Shown: positions 1-9,548 of the stretch, piece after piece | Layout: the number at the start of each line of letters is the position of its first letter | Numbering within the stretch: position 1 is the first letter of the stretch | Source of the DNA: Gemmatimonadales bacterium | GTDB taxonomy: Bacteria > Gemmatimonadota > Gemmatimonadetes > Gemmatimonadales > GWC2-71-9 | NCBI GenBank assembly: GCA_025924275.1 | Contig: JAICEH010000050.1 | Coordinates: 1-11,136 of the forward strand | Length of the DNA: 11,136 bases | Direction of reading: 5' to 3' | The notes under the pieces: model-generated | Told to the model about the DNA's origin: nothing | Database searches by the model: none | The model's input: the letters and a program-made list of their open reading frames with translations, nothing else | Program-made: the position numbers and the translations under genes

Positions 1-2666
1 AGACCGCCGAGGAGGTGCACGCGCGGCGGCTGGAGCAGCTGGCCGGGGTGGCGAGCGTGGCGGTCGTGGGAGCGCCCGAGCGGGAGATCCGGGTCGAGCT
101 CGACGCCGAGCGGATGCGGGCCCTCGGCCTCTCGCCGCAGGACGTGGCGGAGGCGCTCGAGGCCGCCAACGCGAGCGCGCCCGGGGGGACCATCCGCCGC
201 GGGCAGTTCCGCTTCTCGGTGCGCGCCCTCACCGAGTTCCGGGACCTCGACGAGATCGGCGACACCCCGGTGGGCCCAGCGGCGGCCGGCATCCGGCTGG
301 CGGACATCGCGACCGTGGGGCTCACCACCGCCGACCCCCGCACCGTGACGCGGCTCGACGGCGGCCCCGCGGTGGGCCTGGTGGTGTACAAGGACGCCGG
401 CGCCAACACCGTGGCGGTGACGGCCGAAATCGAGCGCACCATCGCCGAGCTCACGGCGGAGTTTCCCGAGGTCACGCTCTCCATCGTGGCGGCCCAGGCG
501 GAGTTCGTCACCGCGGCGCTCAGCAACCTGGCGCAGGAGATCGTGCTGGGTGGCTTCCTCTCGCTGCTCGTGATCCTGCTCTTCCTCCGCGACTGGCGCG
601 GCTCCCTCGCCATCGCCCTCATCGTGCCGCTCTCGGTGATGGTGGCCCTGACGCTGCTCCAGCTCCTCGACGTGACGATCAACATCCTGTCGCTCGGCGG
701 GCTGGCCCTCGGCGTGGGTCTGCTGGTGGACAATGCGATCGTGGTGACCGAGGCGGCGGGGCGGCACCGGGAGCTGGGGAAGGGGCGGGCGCTGGCCGCG
801 ATGGACGCGGCCCAGGAGGTGTCGGGCCCCCTGATCGCCGGGACCCTCACCACCCTCCTCGTGTTCGGGCCGATCGTCTTCGTCCGCGGCCTCGCGGCGG
901 CCCTCTTCCGCGACCTCTCGCTCAGCGTGGTGCTCTCGCTCGGCGCCTCGCTGGTGCTGGCGCTCACGCTGCTGCCGGTGATGCTCTCGAAGGGACGGTC
1001 GAAGGTCGAAGGTCAAGGGTCGAAGGAGGGGTGGGGGCCGGGGCCTTCGACCCTGGACCTTCGACCTTCGACCGCCGAAGATCCCTTCAAGGGCTACGCC
1101 ACCCTCCTCGCCTGGTACGACCGCGGGATGGGCTGGGCGCTGGCGCACCCGTGGAAGGTGATCGCCGCCGGCCTCGGCGGCACCGCGGTGATGGTGCTCC
1201 TCTTTCTCTCCCTGCCGCGGGAGATCCTGCCCCAGGTGGACGAGGGGGTGGCGGTGGCCGAGCTCCGGCTGGCGGAGGGAACCGCGATCGAGGAGACCGT
1301 CCGGCAGGCGGCCCGGGTCGAGGCCGCGGCGAAGGCGCTGGGCTCCACGGGGGCCTATGCCCGGGTCGGCGTCGCCACCGACGAGGAGATCCTGGCCGGC
1401 GCCGATCCGGGGTCGGCGGCCACGGCCCAGCTCATCCTCCCGGTTCCCGCGGGGACGGCGGCGCGCCGCTTCGCCGAGGAGCTGCGGGCGGCCCTGCCCG
1501 ACCTCGCGGCGGGCGCCCTCTCCATCGACCTCGCCGGGCAGTCGGAGTTCGGATCGCTCATCGGGCGCGAGGGCCGCGTGGTCCGGGTCGAGGTCAGCGC
1601 GGCGCGCACCGAGCAGGCCGAGACCTGGGCCGACAGCGTGCGGGGGCGGCTCGAGGGGCTCCCGACCCTCACCGACGTCCGCGACGCCTTCAGCGGCACC
1701 CAGCCGGTGGTGGAGCTGGCACTCGCCCGGGACCGGATCGCGCGGCAGGGACTCTCGGTGGACGAGGTGGCGGACGCCCTGGCGGGCGGGATCGGCGGCC
1801 TCGAGGCCACCGAGTTCCGGGAGACCGACCGGCGGACGCCGGTCACGGTGCGGCTGGCCGGGCGGGCCCACGAGAACCTCGACGCCGCCCTCGCGACGCC
1901 GGTGGGAGGAATCCCGGTGGGACAGCTGGTGGCGGTGCAGGAGACCCGCGCGCCGATCGAGGTGGTGCGCGTGGACCAGCGGCCGGTGTCGATCGTGGAG
2001 GCGACGGTCGAACGGGGCGGCACCGCGCGCGCCGCCCGCGACGTGCCGCGGGCCCTGGCGGGGCTCGCGGTGCCGGCGGGGCTCACCTGGAGGCTCTCGG
2101 GGGCCGACGCCGAGCAGCGGCGCACCAGCAAGGAGCTCGGGCTGGTCGCCGTCCTGTCGGTGGCGCTGGTGTTCCTGGTCCTCGCGGGCGAGTTCGCCAG
2201 CTTCAGCACGCCGCTGGTGGTGATGCTCACGGTCCCCCTCGCCGGGACGGGGAGCCTCATCGCGCTCTGGCTCACCGGGCAGAGCATCAACGCGGTGGCC
2301 CTCATCGGCATGGTGGTGATGATCGGCATCGCCGACAACGACGCGGTGGTGAAACTCGACGCCATCCGCCGCTTCCGCGAGCAGGGCCACGGGCTCGAGG
2401 AGGCGATCCACCTGGGCGGGAGGCAGCGCTTCCGCCCGATCATGATGACCAGCCTCACCACCATCACCGGCGTCCTGCCGCTGGTCTTCGGGCTCGGGAG
2501 CGGGGGGCAGCTCTACCAGCCGCTCGCCGCCGCGGTGATCGGCGGGTCGGTCACCGCCACGCTGGTGACCTTCTTCCTCCTGCCGGTGGCCTACGCGCTG
2601 TTCGAGCGCCGGAAGCTCCGGGCCGGCGCCCTGGCGCCGCTCCCGGCGGCGGGGGTGGCGGGATGA
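1..2666 (+). CDS. RND (AcrB/HAE-1-type) efflux permease, subunit 1, 5'-truncated by window edge
   Basis: Inner-membrane proton-driven exporter subunit, expected to work with a periplasmic adaptor and an outer-membrane channel. The frame is open from position 3, and the first residues already match the PN1/PN2 porter region of AcrB (around its residue 160), so TM1 and the first subdomain lie upstream and GTG 15 is internal. Visible in order: rest of the first porter half; TM2-TM6 (about 535-990); a palindromic insert (996-1074); TM7 (about 1155-1215); second porter half; TM8-TM12 (about 2135-2610). TM4 reads GLLVDNAIVV, with Asp at 729-731 and Asn at 732-734, so one of the two AcrB relay aspartates (D407/D408) is kept. 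TM10 reads GIADNDAVVKLD (2325-2360): Asn replaces AcrB K940 and is flanked by Asp. TM11 keeps the Arg and Thr of RFRPIMMTSL. The stop overlaps the next start by 4 nt. Substrate cannot be told from sequence. Confidence 0.93.
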   Translation, partial: TAEEVHARRLEQLAGVASVAVVGAPEREIRVELDAERMRALGLSPQDVAEALEAANASAPGGTIRRGQFRFSVRALTEFRDLDEIGDTPVGPAAAGIRLADIATVGLTTADPRTVTRLDGGPAVGLVVYKDAGANTVAVTAEIERTIAELTAEFPEVTLSIVAAQAEFVTAALSNLAQEIVLGGFLSLLVILLFLRDWRGSLAIALIVPLSVMVALTLLQLLDVTINILSLGGLALGVGLLVDNAIVVTEAAGRHRELGKGRALAAMDAAQEVSGPLIAGTLTTLLVFGPIVFVRGLAAALFRDLSLSVVLSLGASLVLALTLLPVMLSKGRSKVEGQGSKEGWGPGPSTLDLRPSTAEDPFKGYATLLAWYDRGMGWALAHPWKVIAAGLGGTAVMVLLFLSLPREILPQVDEGVAVAELRLAEGTAIEETVRQAARVEAAAKALGSTGAYARVGVATDEEILAGADPGSAATAQLILPVPAGTAARRFAEELRAALPDLAAGALSIDLAGQSEFGSLIGREGRVVRVEVSAARTEQAETWADSVRGRLEGLPTLTDVRDAFSGTQPVVELALARDRIARQGLSVDEVADALAGGIGGLEATEFRETDRRTPVTVRLAGRAHENLDAALATPVGGIPVGQLVAVQETRAPIEVVRVDQRPVSIVEATVERGGTARAARDVPRALAGLAVPAGLTWRLSGADAEQRRTSKELGLVAVLSVALVFLVLAGEFASFSTPLVVMLTVPLAGTGSLIALWLTGQSINAVALIGMVVMIGIADNDAVVKLDAIRRFREQGHGLEEAIHLGGRQRFRPIMMTSLTTITGVLPLVFGLGSGGQLYQPLAAAVIGGSVTATLVTFFLLPVAYALFERRKLRAGALAPLPAAGVAG
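996..1074. repeat. Palindromic heptamer-repeat element inserted in frame in the RND gene
   Basis: The left arm, 996-1026, and right arm, 1044-1074, are 31 nt each and are reverse complements at 30 of 31 positions, with a 17-nt G-rich loop (1027-1043). Each arm is a run of 7-nt units. The left arm has GGTCGAA at 997, 1004 and 1018 and the variant GGTCAAG at 1011. The right arm has CCTTCGA at 1044, 1058 and 1065 and CCCTGGA at 1051. It encodes a low-complexity Ser/Gly/Lys-rich then Pro/Ser/Thr-rich stretch in the cytoplasmic loop between TM6 and TM7. By eye, this loop is about 27 residues longer than in the neighbouring paralogue, close to the element's own coding length. It looks like a small repetitive element that landed in a tolerant loop without breaking the frame. 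Confidence 0.85.
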
Positions 2667-5600
2667 TCCGCTGGGCGGCGGGCCGCCCCGCGGTGGTGTG
2701 GGCCACGGCGATGGCGCTCTGCCTCGCCGGCGCGGTCGCCTTCGCGCGGCTGCCCCTGGCCACGCGCACCACCGTGGAGCTGCCCCGGCTCCAGGTGCAG
2801 GCCTCCTGGTCCGGGGCTTCGGCGGAGCTGGTCGAGACCTACCTTGCCGCGCCGGTCGAGGCGGCCATCCAGGCGGTGCGCGGGGTCCGGAAGACCACCG
2901 GCACTTCGCGGGAGGGGACCGCCAGCCTCACCGTCGAGCTCGAGCCGGGCACCGACGTGCAGATGGCGCGGCTGGAGATCCTGGAGCGGCTCGAGCTCCT
3001 CCGGCCCGAGTTCCCCGGTGGGGCGACGCCGCCGACGGTGAGCAACTACGTCCCCGAGGAGCTGGACGAGGCGCCGCTCCTCGAGGTGACCCTCTCCGGG
3101 CCCTACACCCCGGGCGCCCTCACCCGGATCGCCGAGGAGCGGGTGATGCCGCGGGTGAGCGCGGTGGAGGGGGTGTCCGGCGTGGACCTCCGCGGCACCG
3201 CCCAACTCGGCGTCTCGGTGTCGTACGACGCGAGCCGGCTCCGCCAGCTCGGGATGACCCCGGCGGCCCTCGCCGAGGCGATCGCGAACGCCCGAATGGT
3301 GCGCTCGCTGGGCGAGCTCACCCGCGACGGCACCGTGCGGCAGGTGGTGCTCCGGGACCAGCCGGGGGCCCTCGAGGACCTCGGCCGGCTCCCGGTGCGC
3401 GGGCCCTCGGGCCGGATCTTCGCCCTCGCCGACCTCGCGGCGATCCGCCAGGAAGAGGACACCCGCGGCTTCTTCTACCGGATCAACGGGGTGCCGGCGG
3501 TGTCGCTCACCATCGCGCGCCTCCCCGGCGCCGACGCGATCAAGACCGCCGCCCGGGTGCGCAGCCTGCTCGACGAGCTCGAGCCGACGCTGCCGGCGCG
3601 GGTGGACATCGCGGTGGCGAGCGACGAGTCGGTCGAGCTCCGGAAGGAGCTCAACGACCTGCTTGGCCGCGGGGCGATCGCCTTCGGGGGGGTGGTGCTG
3701 GTCCTCGCCCTCGCGCTCCGGCGCGTCCGGCCGGTGGTCCTGGTGATGGGGAGCGCCACGGTCGCCATCGCCGGCACCGCGCTCGGGCTCTACCTGCTCG
3801 GCATCCCGGCCAACCTGCTCACCCTGGCCGGTCTGGGGATGGGCATCGGCATCCTGGTCCAGAACGGACTCGTGGTGGTCGAGCGGCTCCGACTCGTGCC
3901 GGACACCGCCGAGGCGCGGGCCGCGGCGGGCGTGCGCATCACGCCCGCCATCGTGGGCGCCACGCTCACCACCGCGGTCGTGCTCTTCCCGTTCCTCTAC
4001 CTCCAGGGGAACGCCCGCGCGGCGTTCGTGCCGTTCGCCGCGGCGTTCGCGCTGGGCCTGGGCTGGTCGGTGGTCTCCGCGGTGGTGTTCGTGCCGGCGG
4101 TGGGTGCCGGCCTCGCCCGGGGCGGCGCGCGGGGCACCCGGTTCACCCGCTGGCTGGGCCGGGGATACGCGTGGATGGTGGTCCGGCTGCTCCGCTGGCG
4201 CTGGGCGACGCTCGCCGTCGCGGCGGCCGCGGTGGGCGTGCTCGGCTGGGCGTTCGTGAAGAAGATCCCGCGCTCGGCGTGGGGGAACTGGTTCGACCAG
4301 CGCACCACGCTCTCGGCCTACCTCAGCTTCCCGCGGGGCTCCGACCCGGAGAGCCTCGACCGGGGGATGCGGGAGTTCGAGCGGATCGTGGTCGGCGTGC
4401 CGGGGGTGGAGCAGGTGGTCACCCGCGGCGGCTCCGAGGGTGCCTCGATGCAGGTGCTCTTCACCCGCGAGGCAGGGCTCGGGCCGCTGCCCTACCAGAT
4501 GGAGGAGGCGCTCACCCAGCGCGCGGTGCTGGTGGGCGGGGCCCAGGTGTCGGTGCGCGGGCAGGGTCCGGGGTTCAGCGCCGGGTACGGCGGGGGCGGC
4601 AGCGTCTCCTTCCGCATCAAGATCCTCGGCTTCAGCTACGCCGGGGTGGAGCAGATGGCGTACGACCTCAAGGCCCGGCTCGAGCGGATCAGCCGGGTGC
4701 GGGACGTGGACGTGAACGCCGGGAGCTTCTGGCGGCGGGAGAAGGCGTTCCAGGTGACCCTCGAGCCCGACCGGAACGCGCTGGCCCGCTACGGGCTCTC
4801 GGCGCGCGACTTCGCCGCGACCGTGGGCCGCGAGGTGCGGGGGCCGGTGAGCCGGGACCGGATCGAGATCGACGGCGAGGAGCTGCCGCTCTCGCTCAAG
4901 GCCGGCGGCACCCGGGACCGCACGCTCGACGACCTCGGGCGGTCCATCGTGCCGAACGCGGCCGCCGCCCCGGTGCGGTTGGCCGACCTGGCCGTGGTGG
5001 ACGAGCGGGAGGCGCTCTCCACCATCAGCCGGGAGGACCAGCAGTACGTCCGGGTCGTGAGCTACGATTTCCGGGGTCCCAACCGGCTGGCGCAGCGCAC
5101 CCACGATGCGTTCATGGCCTCGATCGGCGTGCCCCCGGGCTACTCGGTGGACGACGAGCGCTTCGAGTGGGAGGAGGACGAGAGCGGGAAGGGACTCTGG
5201 CTGGTCTTCGGCGTGGGCGTGGCGCTCGTGGTGCTCGCGGTGGCATTCGTCTTCGACTCGGCGTGGGCGGCGGCGATGGTGTTCCTGAGCCTCCCGCTCG
5301 CGCTTGCCGGCGTGGTGGCGGCGTTCTGGGTGGCGGGGGCGGCGTTCACCCGCGAGGCGGCGGTGGGGGTGATCCTGGTGGTGGGGCTCGCGGTGAACCA
5401 GGCGATCCTGCTGGTGGACGCGGCGCTGGGGTGGCGGAGGGGCGGCACGGCGGGCGGACGGCGGGACGGCATGGCGGCGCGGCACCTGACCGGGCCGGCG
5501 GTGGTGCGGGCCTGCCTCGACCGGGCGGAGATGATCATCCTGGTGACGCTCACCACGATGGCGAGCCTGATCCCGCTCGCGGTGGGGAGTGCCACCGACA

Positions 5601-5803
5601 CGCTCTTCGGGGCCATCGCGCTGGCGACGGCGGGCGGCACCGTGGCGGGGACGGTCGGGGCGATGCTGGTGCTCCCTGCGATGCTCGCCGGCCGCCGGAC
5701 CGGCCCGAAGCGCCGGCGGAAGGGCCCCCTCCGGCGGCTGCTCGGCCGCCTGCCGCGGGTGCGGATCCCCCGGCTCCGGCTGCCCCGCCGGGCTCCCGCC
5801 TGA
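2663..5803 (+). CDS. RND (AcrB/HAE-1-type) permease, subunit 2, lacking the TM4 proton-relay aspartates
   Basis: Complete 1046-aa RND permease, the usual family length. The ATG at 2663 overlaps the upstream stop (ATGA), which argues for translational coupling. Layout: TM1 near residues 8-28; first porter half to about 320; TM2-TM6 about 325-480; TM7 about 515-535; second porter half; TM8-TM12 about 855-1008; then a strongly basic cytoplasmic tail. TM4 reads MGIGILVQNGLVVVE, giving Q400 N401 where AcrB has D407 D408. TM10 reads GLAVNQAILLVD, giving N912 where AcrB has K940. The TM11 Thr appears kept (IILVTLTTM). Loss of the ionisable TM4/TM10 residues suggests this subunit cannot drive proton transfer alone and depends on its partner, an inference from AcrB and MdtBC. 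Around residues 637-645 there is a Gly/Tyr-rich periplasmic loop (FSAGYGGGG). Substrate unknown. Confidence 0.93.
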   Translation: MIRWAAGRPAVVWATAMALCLAGAVAFARLPLATRTTVELPRLQVQASWSGASAELVETYLAAPVEAAIQAVRGVRKTTGTSREGTASLTVELEPGTDVQMARLEILERLELLRPEFPGGATPPTVSNYVPEELDEAPLLEVTLSGPYTPGALTRIAEERVMPRVSAVEGVSGVDLRGTAQLGVSVSYDASRLRQLGMTPAALAEAIANARMVRSLGELTRDGTVRQVVLRDQPGALEDLGRLPVRGPSGRIFALADLAAIRQEEDTRGFFYRINGVPAVSLTIARLPGADAIKTAARVRSLLDELEPTLPARVDIAVASDESVELRKELNDLLGRGAIAFGGVVLVLALALRRVRPVVLVMGSATVAIAGTALGLYLLGIPANLLTLAGLGMGIGILVQNGLVVVERLRLVPDTAEARAAAGVRITPAIVGATLTTAVVLFPFLYLQGNARAAFVPFAAAFALGLGWSVVSAVVFVPAVGAGLARGGARGTRFTRWLGRGYAWMVVRLLRWRWATLAVAAAAVGVLGWAFVKKIPRSAWGNWFDQRTTLSAYLSFPRGSDPESLDRGMREFERIVVGVPGVEQVVTRGGSEGASMQVLFTREAGLGPLPYQMEEALTQRAVLVGGAQVSVRGQGPGFSAGYGGGGSVSFRIKILGFSYAGVEQMAYDLKARLERISRVRDVDVNAGSFWRREKAFQVTLEPDRNALARYGLSARDFAATVGREVRGPVSRDRIEIDGEELPLSLKAGGTRDRTLDDLGRSIVPNAAAAPVRLADLAVVDEREALSTISREDQQYVRVVSYDFRGPNRLAQRTHDAFMASIGVPPGYSVDDERFEWEEDESGKGLWLVFGVGVALVVLAVAFVFDSAWAAAMVFLSLPLALAGVVAAFWVAGAAFTREAAVGVILVVGLAVNQAILLVDAALGWRRGGTAGGRRDGMAARHLTGPAVVRACLDRAEMIILVTLTTMASLIPLAVGSATDTLFGAIALATAGGTVAGTVGAMLVLPAMLAGRRTGPKRRRKGPLRRLLGRLPRVRIPRLRLPRRAPA
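5441..5486 (+). repeat. Degenerate GC-rich tandem repeat in the TM10-TM11 loop of RND subunit 2
   Basis: A run of related GGCGGCACGGC / GGGCGGACGGC / GGGACGGC units extends the cytoplasmic loop after TM10 and is read as Gly/Arg-rich sequence (RRGGTAGGRRDGMAAR). The loop is somewhat longer than I expect for AcrB relatives. In a genome this GC-rich it may be ordinary codon drift rather than an inserted repeat. Confidence 0.35.
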
Positions 5804-5804
5804 A

Positions 5805-5980
5805 TCACCGCGGAGGCGCGGAGGAAGCGCGGAGGGCCGCGGAGAGTGCATCGGCGGGGGCTGGGTCTGTAAGTTGTTGTTTTACAAATATTTACCAGGT
5901 GGTTCCTGGGACCGACCACTGACCTCGCCTCGGGCCCGACCCTCAGCGGCCCTCCGCGGTCCTCCGCGACTCCGCGGTGA
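5805..5980. repeat. Intergenic 176-bp inverted-repeat element (MITE/REP-like or giant hairpin)
   Basis: The left arm (5805-5847) and right arm (5939-5980) are reverse complements at about 38 of 43 aligned positions, separated by 91 nt. The left arm carries four copies of CGCGGAG (5809, 5817, 5828, 5838). The right arm carries CTCCGCG at 5952, 5962 and 5970 plus a degenerate copy at 5942. The element begins one base after the RND stop codon and ends about 35 nt before the candidate gyrA promoter. I see no target-site duplication. The RNA could fold into a very long hairpin, so it might separate the two transcription units. It lacks a U-run after the right arm, so it is not a standard intrinsic terminator. 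I recall similar CGCGGAGG-type palindromes between genes in high-GC environmental genomes, but this is memory, not a search. Confidence 0.75.
5868..5909. other. AT-rich centre of the inverted-repeat element with two small hairpins
   Basis: The middle of the element contrasts sharply with its surroundings in base content. It holds a small inverted repeat, TGTAA (5868-5872) and TTACA (5882-5886), around a GTTGTTGTT loop. A second one follows: CCAGG (5895-5899) and CCTGG (5905-5909) with a 5-nt loop. TTTACA at 5881-5886 resembles a -35 box, but no -10 box lies at the right spacing. No reading frame here looks like a gene. Function is unknown; it may be the core of the element or a foreign remnant. 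Confidence 0.4.
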
Positions 5981-6014
5981 CCCCCCAAACCCAAGCCAGA
6001 CAAGCAATTACGGA

Positions 6015-6034
6015 CTTGCACCGCGCGGTGCGAG
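6015..6034. promoter_or_regulatory. Palindrome in the gyrA promoter, possible operator
   Basis: GCACCGC and GCGGTGC (6018-6031) form a perfect 14-bp palindrome. It extends to 20 bp (6015-6034) with a single mismatched pair. It overlaps the candidate -35 box and fills most of the promoter spacer, where a dimeric repressor would block RNA polymerase. No T-run follows, so it does not look like a terminator. No known regulator motif is recognised. Confidence 0.45.
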
Positions 6035-6045
6035 GTGACTAGATT
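6016..6045 (+). promoter_or_regulatory. Candidate sigma70-type promoter for gyrA
   Basis: TTGCAC (6016-6021) and TAGATT (6040-6045) are spaced by 18 nt and end 42 nt before the gyrA start codon, in a locally AT-richer stretch. Matches to consensus are 3/6 for the -35 box and 4/6 for the -10 box, so position and local composition carry much of the argument. Transcription would start near 6052, giving a short leader of about 35 nt. Confidence 0.45.
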
Positions 6046-6087
6046 TGGGGGTTCGCAGGACCCGTTCCCCCACCCACCGACGGCCCG

Positions 6088-8573
<2,486 letters not shown>

Positions 8574-8577
<4 letters not shown>

Positions 8578-9548
8578 CCGGAGCCGCCGGCGAGGCGCCC
8601 GCCGCGGTCAGCGCCCGGGGGCTCGCGGAGGCGGCCGCCGGGCTGGCCGGGGTGCTCGCCCCCACCCGGCTGGTGGAGGTGCCCGCGCTCGCGGCCGCGG
8701 CCGGGGTGCCGGTCGCGCTCAAGTGCGAGTTCGAGCAGCCGATGGGCGCCTTCAAGGCGCGGGGCGGCTGGACCGCGCTGCGCCGGATGGCGCCCGCCGC
8801 CCGCGCCCGGGGGGTGATCACCTACTCCAGCGGGAACCACGGCCAGTCGGTGGCGTGGGCCGCGCAGCGCTTCGGGATCCGCGCCGTGGTGGTGATGCCC
8901 GAGACCGCGCCCGCGGTGAAGGTGGCCGGGGTACGGGGCTTCGGCGGCGAGGTGGTGTTCGCACCGCCCACGTCGCCCGCCCGGCAGGCGATGGCCGAGG
9001 CGATGGCCGCGCGCGAGGGCCTGACCATCATTCCGCCATTCGACGATCCCGACATCATCGAGGGCCAGGGCACCTGCGGGCTGGAGATCCTGGAGCAGCG
9101 GCCCGACGTGGCCGCCATCCTGGTGCCGGTGGGCGGGGGCGGGCTGCTGGCCGGCATCTGCGCCGCAGTCGAGGCGCATCGGCCCGCCGTCGAGGTGATC
9201 GCGGTCGAGCCCGAGGGCGCCGCCAAGCTCACTGCGGCCTGGGCCGCGGGCCGGCCGGTCACCCTCCCGCGCACGGCGAGCGTGGCGGACGGGCTGCTCC
9301 CGGTCAGCATCGGCACCCTGACCTTCCCCATCATCCGGCGGGTGGCCCGGCGGGTGGTCACCGTGCGCGACGCGGACATCCGCCGCGCAGTGGCGGTGCT
9401 CCACGCCTCGGCCGGCGTCCGGGTGGAGCCCTCCGGCGCCGCCACGGCGGCGGCGGTGCTCGCGGGGCTCCCGCTCCCCGGGCCCGCCGTGTGCGTGGCC
9501 AGCGGGGGCAACGTGGACGACGCGCTCTTCGCGGAGCTCACCGCGTGA
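8574..9548 (+). CDS. PLP-dependent serine/threonine dehydratase or serine racemase (fold type II)
   Basis: A 324-aa cytoplasmic enzyme of the tryptophan-synthase-beta fold. Threonine ammonia-lyases deaminate Thr to 2-oxobutanoate and Ser to pyruvate; close relatives racemise serine. The Schiff-base lysine is K61 in MGAFKARGG. The substrate/PLP carboxylate loop is SSGNHGQ (85-91), the phosphate-binding loop VGGGGLLAGI (186-195), and the C-terminal PLP contact ASGGNVD (309-315). There is no C-terminal ACT domain, so it is not the isoleucine-feedback-regulated biosynthetic IlvA form. S86 sits where serine racemase has its catalytic Ser84, while classical dehydratases often have Ala (SAGNHAQ). 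The racemase metal-site Asp seems replaced (EPEGAAK, 212-218), so the activity is undecided. The GTG start at 8574 overlaps the gyrA stop (GTGA). It has no strong Shine-Dalgarno sequence and is presumably coupled to gyrA translation. Confidence 0.9.
9533..9536 (+). promoter_or_regulatory. Ribosome-binding site (GGAG) for the GGDEF response regulator
   Basis: GGAG lies 8 nt before GTG 9545, inside the end of the preceding gene. It supports that GTG as the start, because the reading frame stays open further upstream without a receiver-domain match. Confidence 0.6.

Noticed and set aside
15..17. GTG as the true start of the first RND gene
   Set aside because: The frame is open to the window edge and the adjacent residues match the middle of an RND porter domain, so the gene begins upstream.
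996..1074. CRISPR-like array
   Set aside because: The repeat unit is 7 nt, directly abutting and without spacers, and the arms are inverted copies.
1031..2662. Long upstream extension of the second RND frame
   Set aside because: It overlaps the first RND gene out of frame and reads as Gly/Arg/Pro-rich sequence typical of a shadow frame in high-GC DNA. Homology starts at ATG 2663.
2591..5851. Very long antisense reading frame opposite RND subunit 2
   Set aside because: Rich in His/Arg/Pro/Gly with no recognisable domain. It mirrors the codon bias of the real gene.
5881..5909. Promoter with TTTACA as -35 box
   Set aside because: No -10-like hexamer at 16-19 nt spacing; the sequence there is GC-rich.
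5805..5980. Standard rho-independent terminator
   Set aside because: The stem loop would have a 91-nt loop and there is no U-run after the right arm, so it is annotated as a repeat element instead.
5589..6038. Small + strand frame across the RND2 end and the intergenic element
   Set aside because: Overlaps the RND2 C-terminus and then translates the repeat; low-complexity sequence, no plausible start context.
5804..6087. tRNA or other known structured RNA gene in the intergenic gap
   Set aside because: No cloverleaf, T-arm consensus or recognisable riboswitch pattern; only the inverted repeats described.
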